Below the pieces are notes generated by a model. The model searched no databases, was not told the origin of the DNA, and worked only from the letters and a program-made list of their open reading frames with translations. From assembly GCA_036583965.1 (NCBI GenBank), contig JAZBQD010000019.1, positions 22,509,085-22,573,084 of the forward strand: a stretch of DNA of 64,000 nt. Direction: 5' to 3'. A program made the position numbers and the translations under genes. Positions 13,030-25,624 of this stretch are shown one piece after another. Every line of letters begins with the position of its first letter. The first letter of the stretch is position 1. Origin of the DNA: Prunella strophiata. Lineage: Eukaryota > Chordata > Aves > Passeriformes > Prunellidae.

Positions 13030-13190
13030 TTTCACAGCTGCTGTCTGCATAATTCACTTCCAAACCCAGCGTGCGTTCATTTTCATAACTTTTTGTTCTA
13101 TTACAATATTAATGGGACTATCAATGGGAAAGGACAAGAGAAGCATTTTTAATGTTTATCTGACAGTTGCAAATTTCACTTGAGGTTGTT
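13030..13190. promoter_or_regulatory. Possible conserved non-coding element
   Basis: The segment has a CpG pair in cagcgtgcgttcattttc and several AATTC/ATTAAT-type cores, followed by tgtttatctgacag. In this CpG-poor background the texture resembles conserved regulatory sequence. The evidence is weak and based only on composition. Confidence 0.2.
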
Positions 13191-16100
13191 TACTGGGATC
13201 TGATTGTTGGCAAAGAGGAGTAGGAAAGGCAGCAAGATGAATGGGATCACAGGAAGAAGAGATGTATTTATGGGTCCTCTTAGCACCATCTAAGAGTAAT
13301 AAAAAGTCCTGTTTTACCCCTCCTTTACCCAGTCTTCAGTTTAAAACACCAAAAAATGAGGGATTGTTTTAATTAACTTCTATTTAATCCAGGTGGCCTG
13401 TTCAAAGTGAAACACATTGCATTTAAATATGTGAAAAATAGGTGTATATGTATATTCTCATCCAGTACCTTTTCCCTAGTGGGAAAAATGCCTGCAAATA
13501 AGAGAGAGTTTGTGGTCTTGTGGATGAATCTGCAATGTGATGTCAAACTGTGCACCAAATTACTGTCAGAGCTTGTCTTTTTTGACCTTCAGTTCTTGGA
13601 CTATCCTAAGTGAGGCTTATTTTTTTATGGGGAGAGCTAAACATTTTCCCAATTTTGCTCTGCAGTTTTAAGAACTTGGTCATTGCACATCCAGATTTTC
13701 AACTCTGCAAAAAACATTACCTCAGACAAAAAAAAAAAAAGAAAAAAGCCCCCAAAACAACAAAACCATCAAACAATCTTGAAATTCCAATTGTATGTTA
13801 GTTTATATTTTAAAGTGTTCAAGTACTAGTTTTTCAAGTAGAAGTTCAGAGCAGCTGACTTTCCATAAGCCAATGTTTAAGAACAGAATAAAAAATTTGT
13901 AGACTACAGGTAGCACAAAAATGGTAATGTGGTAGCCTAACAGTATTGTTTCTGCTCTGGTCACCTGTGTCACAGACAACTGCAGAAATAGAGGAATTTC
14001 AGAGCTAGGTAGCAGGCTAAGTTGCTTGCAAAAACAGGCTGTTCATCTGCAGTGGTAGTGTGAGGGAAGAGTTCAATTTTTCATGCAAAATGAAATAAAT
14101 TTTAACTGGTTATGTAGATTTGAACTGCTAAATTCTCCTTCCTGGGAATCACAACTCATGTGGTTCTCTTGCTGATCTTCTCATTAGGCTGGGCTTTATT
14201 GGTGAACTGTCTCCTTTGATGCACTGTGACTGCTCCACTAAGAAGCTTTTGTGAGGACTTAGGCCACCACTACAGAACACTGTGGCAGATTTTTTCAAAT
14301 AAAATATATGAAGTTTCTACAGGAAGCAGAAACTTTCCCCAGAATTGCAATTATGTCAAAGGTAATTAATTTGGAAGAAAGCTTGCAAGAACTTTGATTT
14401 GTCAGTGTATAAAATAATAACTGTCATAGTACATAGTACATGAATTCTTACTATGTTTTATCAGTGGGGAAAAAATAAATTTGGAAAGGGACAGATACAA
14501 AACCCTTTGGGGCAAAATCAAACAGCTGTACAAAATGGGGCACTGGATGGCTTTTACCATTTGCTAGTCTTTTGGCAAAGCAGTTCTCAGACAGAGTTGG
14601 ACTGCTTTGTCCTGCACTGAAAGTACTGTGGTAGAAATAGATGTATCACAGGTAGTACATGGGAAAAACAGCTTGGATGTCTTGATGTAATGAGGGAATT
14701 TGACAATGAGCCAGTCAAGCAAAACAGTGACCTCTCTGTTGTGAGCCTGCCTGACCTGTGAGCTGTTGGACTGAGTTGTTTTGGTAGGGACTTGTGTTTC
14801 TGGCCTGTGGTCCTGCCTTTTCTGGATCCCTCTCTTTCCCATTCTGAGGTGGGGAGAGCCATGGAGGCAGAGAATGTACAGTCATGGACACAGTTCAGCT
14901 GCTTGGAAAACTGTCATGTGGGAAAAAGGGGGGAGATGAGAAAATGCTTCACTGCTGCTTGTGACAGGGATCCCAGAGAGACACAGAGACATCAGTGGAG
15001 TCTACACATCACTGCCTGTTAACTCCACTCACTGTTTATCAACTACCAGCACTAATTTCTGTTCAGTGTTATGTTTGGGTTAATTACAGTTAGGTTCCTT
15101 TCAGTAGTTAGGTTAATTACAGTTGTGTATTCCCTGTTGTCACTGCCCCCAAAAGAGGGTCTGATCCTGGCTCAGCTTTCCTGCCTGCAATGTCCAAATT
15201 CAAACTAGGACTAAGGTAGGTCTGGGGCAGGGTTTTGTTAAAAAGCCAATGGAGCATCAGCCATGTTGCAGGTGTCTTTACCAAAGGCTTCCCCAGCACT
15301 TTAAAATCAATCTAGATTTAGTGTGTCCCTGTTTAGAGATCCTTCCATGCACTGTACACAACAGGCAGTACAGGCTTAGCTATTCACTTACCCCTGGGAT
15401 CCATGTGCAGCTCTCTCTACAGTGCTACTGGTGGTCCCTGCCTACCTTGAGAACCAAAGCCTCCTTATTTGGAAGGTCTGCAGGAAAAGAAGAGTCCTAC
15501 CCTTTAGCTTAATAGTGAAATTGTTGGTATAGTACCCAAACATATATTAACTGGCTGCCAGGGCCAAACCCACTGTAATTTCTCCCCAGTTTGCTGCAAA
15601 CTGGCCTTTGGATTGCAGTTCTTGGTAGTGAGATATCCTCAGCAATCTACACCATGAAGGTGGCATCAGCAGTGCCTTTATCTCTTGCATGCAAATGTCT
15701 ACATCTTCAGCCCCATTACTGAATCTTTCTAACCTGATTCTTCTGGTAAGAAACTCGAGTATTTTTTGGTCATAGACACAGCCCTCTGCACAGGGGGACA
15801 GTCTCATCTCTTGGTCTAACCATTATACTGAAACTCCCTGTCTAAAGACACAAGTCCCTCTTCAGTGCAGTCAAATCACTTGACTTCACTGTCCCAGCTT
15901 TTTCATTTGGGTAAAGGAATTCAGCTCCTTCTTGCAGGGCAAGGGCTGAGGAGTGCAGCTGACAGACTGGCAAATGAGCCTGCTGGAACGGAGTGGGCTT
16001 ATTTCTTCCTCTTGGCTGTACTTGATTCTATTTTTAGGGCCCCTTTGGTAAAAGGTACAATCTGTGGGCAAACACCTCTCACAGCAAAGGTGGCAAATAT

Positions 16101-16199
16101 TTGGTAGCCTCTGGAAAAAGCTCTGCAGGCGTGCTTTCAAAAGGTGCCTTTATGAAAGAAGATAATACATAGGGAAAATGGAGATGTTAAATTTTACGT
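13191..16199. other. Non-coding, A-rich run
   Basis: No gene was recognised. A 13-base A-run at 13728-13740 continues into an A/C-rich stretch to about 13780, resembling the tail of an old retroinsertion whose body is not identifiable. At 15075-15125 the sequence ggttaattacagtt occurs twice about 35 bp apart. Confidence 0.5.
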
Positions 16200-16550
16200 G
16201 CTAAATTCTACTGTAGTAGAACAAGGCAGAGCTCCACAATGCTGACAGGAGGTTGGTTTAAAGCAGATAAACTCTTGTGCTTGGCTGCTGGAGGCTGTGG
16301 CACCTGAGAGCACTAGGATGTTCAAAGAGGGACTAAGCAAATTTGTGGATAACAGACTCATTAAATGGGTGCCAAAGAGGACTTGGGGAGGTACTGCTGA
16401 ATGTTACAGTTCTGAAGGAAGAAAGGAGCTGCAAAGGTGGATTTAGAAGAAATGGTACATGTCTCTGCTTAGCTTGCTTTGTTTTGGAGTGTTGTGCTTG
16501 ACAGAAAACTGGTGTGACAGGACTAAACATGAGGTGACCTGTGGACAGAA
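16200..16550 (+). mobile_element. Ancient CR1 fragment, 3' part
   Basis: This resembles the 3' end of old CR1/L3-type LINEs. ggtttaaagcagataaa near 16256 corresponds to the AGGTTTAAAACAGATAAA block. The stretch at about 16318-16355 (gatgttcaaagagggact, then aaatttgtggataacag) corresponds to the conserved GATGTTCAAAxxxGAxTxGACAxxTTxxTGGA segment of the family. Decay is heavy and the boundaries are approximate. It lies in the same orientation as most other CR1 pieces in the window. Confidence 0.6.
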
Positions 16551-17799
16551 TTACCAGAAGAGCTTGTGGTTCCAGTGACCTACACAGGTTTTATGTGAAA
16601 GTAAATACCTCTACGGGCTCTGAGGTGGGTGTAGCACCCAGTGAATTGTTTCCTCAGGGTGATATTGACTGACATTATTATTTATGTGCTGTAATTTTCC
16701 TTAACATATCCCAGGTTGGCTGGGCACCAACAACATGAGCCCATGAAAAAATATCTTCAGCAGTGTTATGTGTGCACCAAGGCTGGAGCTTGTGCTGTGG
16801 CTTGGGATGTTGGGACAGACTGTGTGCTTTCTGCCTCTCCTTATTCTTCAGAAGTCACTTCAGCAATGAGCATTGATGTGCAGTAGGCTCTGCTGAGCAT
16901 GCTGGCAGCAGTGATTCTCAGCTGGGTGACATGATCACAGATGGTACCTGTTCATGCTTCTTGCTTATCCTAGGAGCTTGTTCACAGGATCATCCCAAAA
17001 TGTTGAGAACAACTATGCAGAAATATTATTACAATGCCTTCAAAGCTGCCTGTGATGCTGAAAGTAATGTTCCATCTGCTTATGTGAAGGTCTGCTCTAA
17101 GACAGCTTGATTCCATTTCCAGGTCATATCCTGAAGCAGTAAAGGTGTTTGCTGTATTTATTCTCTCTTTCCAAGGGAATGTCTTGCAGCTGTACACTTC
17201 AGCTCTTCTCAGAATAACCTTTCATAGGACACCATGGGGAAATTTGGGAGTTATGTTTAATATATTTATAGTTACCTTTATTCATATTCATAAAATGCTT
17301 TGCAGGCCTTTACAGTGCATTTTCAGATCCTGCTCCTAAAATAAGAAAGTGTGATGTCTAACTTGAAGGAAGGAAAGTAAAAGAAGGCAAAAGCTTTTGC
17401 TCAGGTCTGTAGATAGAGTCACTAGGCATTGACATATGAAGTCTGGTGCTTTTCTTTGTGCCTCAAAATTTGCCTACACTGCTGATGGCCTGGGGAGTCA
17501 CTAAATAATAACTTTGCTATGCTTGGTAGTAATAAAGGTGCTCTCATCTGTACTTACTGGGAGGATGGCACTGGAGTGTGCATGATGGGAAGGTTGTACA
17601 GACTAGTGAATAAGTCTCTAGGTTTCACTGGGTGCTGGGTATGTGAAGATGAGAAGAAGGAAGTACTCTGAAGTATCAAGTTGAATTTAGCAGTAGAATT
17701 TATTCTCAGTGGGTGTTGTAGGTGACCAAGAATATAAATGATATTAGGTATTTAAGTCCATTGATGGGTAATAAATGGAATGGTTTTAATACAGCCTTT
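16551..17799. other. Non-coding, nothing recognised
   Basis: No gene, RNA or clear repeat was seen. Part of this interval may be further decayed LINE sequence linking the fragments on either side, but no motif supports it. Confidence 0.45.
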
Positions 17800-17945
17800 G
17801 GCTTTATTAACTCCCTAAAGGACTGGGTACTGGAAGCGTAGGTGGACACTTTCCCAAGCACTTGGCACCAGCTGTTGGTGAGACAGGATATTTGGTGTGA
17901 TGGACCTTTAGTCTGTCTGCTCTTATGAACTTCACAATGCACAGT
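17800..17945 (+). mobile_element. Ancient CR1 3' UTR fragment
   Basis: The segment gagacaggatatttggtg, then gatggacctttagtctg and gctcttatgaact, reproduces the order of the ancient CR1/L3 tail: GAGACAGGATACTGGGCTAGATGGACCxxTGGTCTGxCCCAGTxxGGCxxTTCTTATG. It is in sense on the + strand. Upstream continuation is unclear. The family is shared by birds, turtles and crocodilians, so the insertion is old. Confidence 0.65.
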
Positions 17946-18889
17946 TTTGCTGTGACAATCAATATGAGCTGTAGTCTTGAGAATGATGGATAGTTAGTAA
18001 TATTAAAAGCTATGACAAGGTCCTACAGCAACTCTTCCACTTCAATATTCCTTGCTCTGTCCTTGCAGCACTCTGTGCAAAAGCCCAGTTCTCTACTCTC
18101 TAAGTTGACAAGTAGCACAGGTCCTGCTATCAGAACTGGTGGTAGGGACTTGCTCAGCCTGTGATTACATAAGTCATACTGGTCTCCTGCTATGCTGTGC
18201 TAGTGAAATTGCAGTGTTTTAGGAGCAGTTTAAGTCTGAGGTCCTTCTGTGTTGATACACGAGCTGATGTTAAACATCGTTGTTCCAGACTTTGACAAAT
18301 ATGTTAATTATATTCTGTGTTCCCTAAGTGCTGTTACTGCAATTCCAGAAAGTGAACTACTGTTCACTTTCTGTCCTGACTTTTGCTGCCTGTGTTGTGA
18401 AGTAGCCTGACATATATCTGGTTTACAGGTGCCAATGTTTTCAAGCAATGTGAAATTATTCCAATATATGAATTCCAAGGTCTTTTTGAAATGAACCACT
18501 ACATGTGCCTAGGAGTAGTACATAATAAACCTTTTTTCAAATGCCAATTGAGCAACAAAGCTGCTGCCATCTCAGTGTTTTGTATACTTTTGAGACGTCA
18601 AATGGCCAGTATTAAGAAAAGTATGTATTCTGTATCAAAAGTGTAAGACATAAATGAAGCAACTGGGGACAAAGCTTCCCCAGACCCCTTCCTTATTTTC
18701 AAAAATCTTAAATAAGTTTAAATTTGAAATCTGATGTTCATTCATGGGCTAGGCTTGTAACATTCAGATTTGTTTCTGTGGCTTACATGGCTGGGAAAGG
18801 AAGAAATTTTGGAGCATAGTGAAGTTTTTTCAGAAATCACACACCTCTGTGTGTGCTTGGGAGGAATGTAAATGTGGCTGTGTTTCCTG
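17946..18889. other. Non-coding, nothing recognised
   Basis: No gene or repeat was identified. A small palindromic stretch (agtgaactactgttcactt) lies at about 18351-18369. Confidence 0.45.
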
Positions 18890-19070
18890 ATGATTGTCCA
18901 GAAGATAGCCTCTTCGGCATTCCACCGGACGGCCACCTGTCTGCCTGTAATAAATGATGGCTATAAAGGGAAGTGATTGCAGCTATGATACAGCCACAGG
19001 CATTTGTTTATATTCTTATAATATGTATCAGATTGAATAGAAATTATCACTTACAATTGACAAATGGAGA
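18890..19070. promoter_or_regulatory. Possible conserved non-coding element
   Basis: Retained CpGs cluster in ttcggcattccaccggacgg near 18912-18931. An E-box-like cacctg lies just after, and AT-rich cores such as gtaataaatgatgg follow. The mixture of retained CpG and AT-rich motifs suggests constraint, but conservation was not tested. Confidence 0.27.
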
Positions 19071-19796
19071 GTGAAGGTAGTTGGTGGGTATGAGGAAGCT
19101 CGGTAAGAGCTGGACCAGCTGCAAACTTTCTTCATTGAAGGCTGTCACCAGAAAGCAGGTGTCAAACCAGCTAGTGATGAATGGTGAAGCTGGAGGCTTG
19201 CTTGTGTTAATGATCCACATATCTTTGTATAGCAGCTCACAGTCAGTAAAGCCTTTTGTTGCTACTCAGAAAGGCTCCTGATGGGTAAAGGCTGTCATTT
19301 TTGGCATGGAGTCTGTAATTCAGTAAATGGTGGGCAAAGCAGAGGAGTATTCTTAAGCATTTCTCCAGAAGAGTAGTACTGACATGCAGTGTTTCCCCTT
19401 ATAGTTAAAGTGTTGGCAAAACCAAATGGCTGAACCCAAGCAGAGCACACCTGGCTGGATGCAGAAATGCTATTATGTATTACTACATTGATAATGCTGT
19501 TGTGTGGATATTCCTCAGAATATTTTCAGATCAAATTACCTTACATGACTGCTTTCCTGGATGGCTGCTACTATTTCTCCCTCTTGTCTCTGTGTAGATA
19601 GAACACTTCCCTCTGCAGATCAAGAAACTCAGTATGTCCAATGAGAAGTCTAAGAACTTATTTGTGGCCTGGAGAGAGAAAGTGCATTCCATCTGAAAAC
19701 AGGCTGAATGTTTTAAGCTCCCACTAGCATCTGATCTTTTTTGTCTTTGGAGGGATACTGGAACTAAAGAAAAATCTTGGACCAGAGATGGAAAAA
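19071..19796. other. Non-coding, nothing recognised
   Basis: No gene or repeat is supported here. The interval ends at the LTR boundary. Confidence 0.45.
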
Positions 19797-20275
19797 TGTC
19801 ATGGCTTAACCCCAGCTGGCAATGAAGCACCACCCATTTGCTCCCTCATTCCCCATAACAGGATGAGGGGAGAAAGGGTGAGAATCAGAAGAGTAAAAGT
19901 GAGAAAACTCATGGGTTGTGATAAAGACAGTTTAATAGGTCAAGAGAAAGCCATGCACACAAGGAAAGCAAAACAAAGAATTCATTCACCCCTTCCCATG
20001 CTCAGGCAGGTGTTCAGCCATCGCCAGGAAAGCAGAGCTCCATCATGTGTAATGATTACTTTGGAAGACAGATACCATAATTCTGAACATCCCTCCTTCC
20101 TTCTTCTCCCTCCCCCCCTTACATGCTGAACATGATGCTGTATGATATGTGATGTCCCTTTGATCAGCTGAGGTCAGCTGTCCTAGCTGTGTCTACTCCC
20201 AACTCCTTGTGCACACCCAGACTCCTTGCTGGTGGGGTGGTGTGAGGGGAAACTATCTGAACCAAAACCAGCATG
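19797..20275 (-). mobile_element. Solo LTR, avian ERVL-like family, reverse orientation
   Basis: Read on the - strand, the element starts near 20275 with ctggttttggttcagatag and ends at 19797 with ggttaagccatgaca, the terminal motif of a common avian ERVL-type LTR. Internal landmarks in the right order are ggctgaacacctgcctg, a polyadenylation-like tattaaactg and ctcacttttactcttctga. The same landmarks occur in the + strand copy at 62807-63379, so the two are one family. This copy is about 95 bp shorter because a segment after its 5' end is missing. No internal retroviral genes flank it, so it is a solo LTR left by recombination. No convincing target-site duplication was found. Confidence 0.85.
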
Positions 20276-22179
20276 AGAAACAATTTCTCAAGACAAGTAA
20301 CACCATCCATGGTGCTTGACATAAATGTAAAACAAGAGTGGAAAAATCTCTAGAACATATGGAGGTGGTAGAAGCAGTGAACTGTATGCCCTCTATGATT
20401 TGCAGGAGAGCTTTTTGGATTCCACATGTGAAGATATATTTGTGCAGATACCTGTAGTGATGGGCCATATTCTTATTTCCTGTATGAAGCTATTTGGAGG
20501 TGGGGTTATTGAAAGAGATGAAGTAGGAGTGGCTGCAGAAGCAAAGTGCAGGTGAGAGTGCTGCAGTACAGGTCAGTTCCATTCTTTGGGCTTTTCTCCC
20601 ATTTTTATATGAAGGAATAAAGACAGCATCACCATCTATCTTGTGGAACAGGCAATGAGATCTAGTAAGAACTTAATGTCTTCTCACCCTTTTGTTGGTC
20701 TCTGAAAATGTTCCATATGGACCCAGTCTGTTTGTGAGTCTGTGGGATACAGTGCTGACAATGAGGACTGAAAGCTTTTCAAGAGAGAGGCTCATCACAT
20801 AGCTACTGTCAGGAGTAGGAATAGACGGGGTTATAAGATGCCTTGTGCTCTTCTTCTGTTTACTAAAGTACTGCCTTGTGGCTGGTAAGGGAGGCTACCC
20901 CCTAATTCTTGGAGTCTTTCCCTAAAGCTGTCTTTTCAGTTTGGTAGAAAATCTATGTCCCAAACATGAGAACTCATTACTCCTGCTGGATGATAAGTTC
21001 AGGGAGTGCTGCCAGTCAACCCTATGCAAGGACTTTGAACTTGGAAAGGAATGTTCTCTCTCTTAATTCTCTGTCCAGATACTGAATACTACTAGGGAAA
21101 GGTTTATACATGAGCTGGGTGATTGAAAACAACATTACAGAAAAGTGAAACATTTGAAAGAAACTCCAGTTTTTTCCTCATGCATTAGCTCTGCTGACAA
21201 CTGCTACCTTAGGTTTCCCCAACAACACAGGAAGCTATTGGATACAAAGAAACTCTCCTTTCTTTTTTAATGATTCTTGCAGTTAGAAGATGAATGGTTA
21301 TTTGTCTGGCTTCAAATGGAACAGCAAACTGTTCTGACTGCAGACCCATTGGCTTTGGCTTGCTTCCTTGTCTTAAATTTCCTTTCACACTTCATGTTTG
21401 TGCAGTGAGAAGGCTGCTCTCCAGGGACCTGGCTTAGATAGAGTTCACTGCTCTACACACTGCTGTCTGCTCTTGCTAGGACAGAATGTTCCTTGACTAA
21501 ATTCATAAATCACAGAATGCATGATGTGATCAATACATCCCTTCCATACTGAAATTTTGCTAATCAGCTTCTCCAATAAAGTAGGAGGCCTAAACTTGGT
21601 ACATATATACTTCAAATCCTGTTATGTCTATCAATATGCTATTTCAGGGGATTTTGTCACAGATTTTGGCACTGTAAAGTCTCTAAATCAGTAATTATGA
21701 TGTGTTTCTGCTTATGAACCATTGTTCAACAGTAGGGACATTATTTTTATCCCCATGTTTAGAATGATGTGTTTATTTCAAGTTTAATGTCACAGCTGTG
21801 GGCTTGTATTCTTAGTTCTGTCACCAACTCCTGTGCCCTGGAGAATTCACTATTGGTCTCTAATTCACTATTGGTACTTTTGATGGGACAGCAATACTTC
21901 TGAAACCACACCAAAGTCTAGGCAAGATGAACCACCCAAAGAATGTTTTGTGAATAAACTGCTTGGCTGAAAGGTAAAGCAGAAATTCAAAAATTACTTT
22001 GCTGATTTCTTAATATCTTATTGTTTTAAAAAAAAAAATCAACTATCCTTCTTATAAAGCTTTCAACAGAATAATTTTGATACTTGTTTTAAACCTGAAA
22101 ATCCTTACAATAGGAGAAAACCCATTTATTTCCTTAGCTTTACTATACTTTTCTTTGTGTATTACATTGACAAATTCTT
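20276..22179. other. Non-coding, nothing recognised
   Basis: No gene or known repeat was identified. A small direct duplication, attcactattggt, occurs twice at 21846-21875. Confidence 0.45.
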
Positions 22180-22440
22180 GTCATCTTTTAATACAAAGAA
22201 GCACCAAATGGTGTTTTAAGGGTGAATCTAAGGCAGTCTGAATTTATCCACTCAGACCTGGTACTGAGGTGATAATAAACGACTTATAACTTTGCTTAGA
22301 TAAGTGCCACTTTGTTGTGGTATCAGAAGTAAGCTCTGTGCAGTTTTAACAATTAAATTAGCTACTGGCAGTAATTAGGTGTTGTCTCCTAAATATATTT
22401 GTTAGCAGGTGTGGACACATACCTAGACTTGTGAGTGTGA
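22180..22440. promoter_or_regulatory. Possible conserved non-coding element
   Basis: AT-rich cores are spaced through the segment: gataataaacgacttataac, acaattaaattagctactgg and gcagtaattagg. Two TAATTAG/TTAG-type homeodomain sites are included. Composition is the only evidence. Confidence 0.22.
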
Positions 22441-22739
22441 TTGGCCGAATGATACGTCTTTAAAAAACCCCAAAACATTGAAAACCAAAATCATAAAACA
22501 ATCAACTCCTCCCCACCTTTGAAGGTTCACTTTCTGATGTTTGATGGAACATTATGGATCTGAAGGGCAGTGCTGTTGCACTCATCTAACTGGCACTTCA
22601 GTAATAACTTCATTTGCTGCAGCTTCAGCATAGCTGTGCTTACCCACTTTGAGTTTAACTGAGTATTGTCTTTCATGTTCTTACTCCGCTGTCTTCTTGT
22701 AGCTGAAGTTGAAAGTGTCTACTGCCATATTCTTTTGGG

Positions 22740-23050
22740 AACATTGACTTTCATTCAGAGATACATTTGAGCTACAGAAACATTTAAAATTAAATAGAGA
22801 GAGATAACAGGCAGGCAGTGACAGCATATCTCACCAGTATAGTGCTAAATTAATTAAACACTGCGAACTCATTAGTAAAGTTATGGAAGATACAGGAGGC
22901 CATAATATATATTGGTTACATTGCTGCCACCTGGATATTTTCATAGCTGCAAAGACTTTTCCCCTAACACAAACTGCTCTGGGTTGGGTGTGGGTTTTCT
23001 TTTTCCAACCAGGACTTTTGTACATAGAATAATGGCCTTTACTCAAGTCT
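22740..23050. promoter_or_regulatory. Possible conserved non-coding element
   Basis: The segment holds gctaaattaattaaacactg, ctcattagtaaag and ggccataatatatattgg, followed by the E-box-containing gccacctgg. The texture resembles vertebrate enhancers. This is a weak call without alignment. Confidence 0.22.
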
Positions 23051-24189
23051 AGAAAGTCCTCTCTGTTTCATCAGCATGGATGTATGAAAAAATCCCAGTG
23101 GAGAATGAGAGGAACTGAAAAGGATTAAATTAGTCTGTAGATGATACTGTCAGTGGAGGTAAAAATGAGTGTAAGCTGATAAAAGCTGTTGTAGTGCTAA
23201 TGAGAAGCAACGGGCTGAGCATGGCTGCTCAGTGTGCTTCCTAGAGAAGAATGTCTTAACTCTGCATTTCGGTAGGGAAACTTCCCATCTTTGTCCTCTC
23301 TATTCACATGGACAAAATCCATGGGAACTTTGGCAGTATGAAGCAGCTGTAAATGTTTCAAGAATTCATGTAGCTTGGTATCCTGTTTGATGGTGGCACT
23401 ATTGTATACTTTGAGAAGAACAGTAGTGTTTGGAAATCTAGCATTTTAGGGGCTTCCTGAGCCAAAAGTTTCCTATTAACTAGCTGTGATGAACTACATT
23501 AAGCAAAGCAAGAGGGGGAGCTGTGTAACTTAGATCTTCTTTGGTACCTGAAATATACCCAGAAGTGAAACCAAAATACCTTTAGTCAAGTATAGAGGTG
23601 GTTGTAGGGCAGCAGTGCCCTGTCTGTCTTGATGTACTCAAAAGAGCAAAGTTCATCTTTAAAATAAGTGGGAAGGAGTTAAATGAAACCCCGTGACCTG
23701 GAAGAAGGTAGGACTGGAAAATACAATCTGTGTGGAGCATTATTTCAGTCCAGAAGAGGTCTTGTTTGCTTGGTGTAGGATATGAATCACAAGAAGAGCG
23801 AGTTCTCACTCCATACTTTTGTGACTAATTGTTGACTTTGTCTTGTTCTGGAGAGAAAATGTATTAATATGGTTGCAAAGAGGCCTGCCATTATGTAAAA
23901 GAGAAGTTTAATTATACCAGGGTCCCTTCAACACCTGGAGCTTTCTCAGAGCACTCACAGTTTGTATATGAAACAGAACTGATTATAGCCTTCCTGTGAG
24001 ACTAGAAAGTTGATGGTTAATGGCTCAAGCATTCAACCATGTGCAAAAGCAGTGATTTGCTGATGATGTGCAGGGTCACAGAACGGTTGAACAGCCACCA
24101 CAGGATGCTGCAAGCTGGGGTTTGAGCCAGATAAGGAAAGAGGCTGATAAGAAGCAGGTCCTGTGAAGTGGGATTTCAGCATGTATACT
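23051..24189. other. Non-coding, nothing recognised
   Basis: Short open frames only, with no family resemblance and no repeat recognised. Confidence 0.45.
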
Positions 24190-24960
24190 TTTTGTCATGG
24201 CAATTGGCTTATACAATTGGCTCAGGTGTGAAAACTCTCTGAGAAGTATCAACACTCACATGTAGACCTCAAGGTATTTGTCCCTTCTGATGAGCCATAG
24301 CTGGCTCAACTACTGATGTGAGAGGCAGCTGTAACCTCTTAAAGTTGTCATAAATCATCAAAGACTCTGAAAGTGCTCTGTGATGCCCCATGTGTTACAT
24401 CAGACAGTGTAAAACTCCCCACCCCAGGGGAGGTGCCTGGGCATTCCCACCTGGAACCTGAGCAGATACTAACCCATTGAACTTTGTCTTTTGTGGTCTT
24501 CCCCACCCCTGAATTAAGACTGACCATCTCTTCAACCAATGGACATTGAAATTGCAACAGTCAAGTCTCATCACTGAATCCAAGAGTGGTGACTATGTAC
24601 CTTTCTAGTCTTATCCTTTCTTACTCTTTCTTTCCTATCCATTATACATTTTTTTTAGGTGTTATTTTTATGCTTTTTGATTGTTGCTTTTCTAATCAAA
24701 ATGGCTACAAATACCTTGTTCTACCTTGATGTTCTAAAGTTTTCAAGTAAAAGTTTGTCATTGAACTTCCTTGCTTGGAACTGGGCCATGAGGCTTGGAG
24801 TATGAAGAACATTTATGTGTGAGTGGCTGGGATGAAGATGGAGAAGGGACAGTGAGGACAGGAACCTGCACTGTTCATGGTTGTGCATGATATTAGCCCA
24901 AAAAGGAATAGGCTGTGAACAACCAACTCACTCTCAGCCACAGACTCCTGGCAAGTACAT
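24190..24960 (+). mobile_element. LTR-like interspersed repeat
   Basis: Several features resemble an avian retroviral LTR. A possible 5' terminus, tgtcatggcaattgg, lies near 24195. A U3-like section carries cacctggaacctgagcag and taacccattgaactttg. A long pyrimidine-rich stretch lies near 24600-24660. A polyadenylation-like region, caagtaaaagtttgtcattg, lies at about 24745-24764. No internal viral gene adjoins it. The terminal CA and a target-site duplication could not be fixed, so the edges are guesses. It is not related in sequence to the LTRs at 19797 and 62807. Confidence 0.4.
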
Positions 24961-25340
24961 GCTATTTAGGACTGGCATCTATTTTGAAGAAACATAAATC
25001 AGAAATTGTTACTGGTGAGACAAAGTGATAAAAACTGTGTGGGATTTCCTCTTTCTTACAGGTTTACTGCTTTATTGCTTGTTCTTTCTCCCCACCTTTT
25101 AAGGAGAATCAGAGATTTGAGTAATTTGTTGGGTTTTGCATGTGTGTTATTCTCTTCTTCTTACTTTTTCCTGACTTGCTGGTTTCTCTTCTTTTCTTTG
25201 TATCTGGGCTTTCCAAGCTGGCATATATCTGTAACATGAATATGAAGTCATTCAGCTCTGGTATAAGGCCACCCCCTTTCCCTTCTTTACCCCCATACAT
25301 ATCTGGTAATGCATTAAGAATCAGTCAAGAGTACTCCTAC

Positions 25341-25341
<1 letters not shown>

Positions 25342-25378
<37 letters not shown>

Positions 25379-25460
25379 AAAAAACCCACACCAAAAACAA
25401 AAAACCCCACACCAAAAAAAAACCAAACAAAACAGAAAAGAAACAAAAACAACAACCAAG
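25342..25460. repeat. A35 run grading into A/C-rich low-complexity
   Basis: An uninterrupted run of 35 A residues at 25342-25376 passes into an A/C-rich stretch of aaaaccc/caccaaa blocks to about 25460. Avian genomes often carry such tails. No element body is recognisable upstream, and the run length is likely to vary between individuals and assemblies. Confidence 0.95.
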
Positions 25461-25591
25461 CACTGACTTATCTCTGCTCATCCTACCACCCTAGAGCTCC
25501 TTGTGCTGTATTCAAGCATTATTGTTAGCAGGATGGCATTCCCTTTAGGGGCTTGGAAACCCTAAGTGGATTAGGCTTTTATCTCACTCTA

Positions 25592-25594
<3 letters not shown>

Positions 25595-25622
<28 letters not shown>

Positions 25623-25624
25623 TC
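25595..25624. repeat. (CA)n(CT)n microsatellite
   Basis: A run of CA dinucleotides from about 25597 to 25612 passes directly into CT dinucleotides to 25624. Confidence 0.93.

Noticed and set aside
13728..13780. A-rich tail as proof of a processed pseudogene
   Set aside because: No gene-like body lies upstream and no flanking duplication was found.
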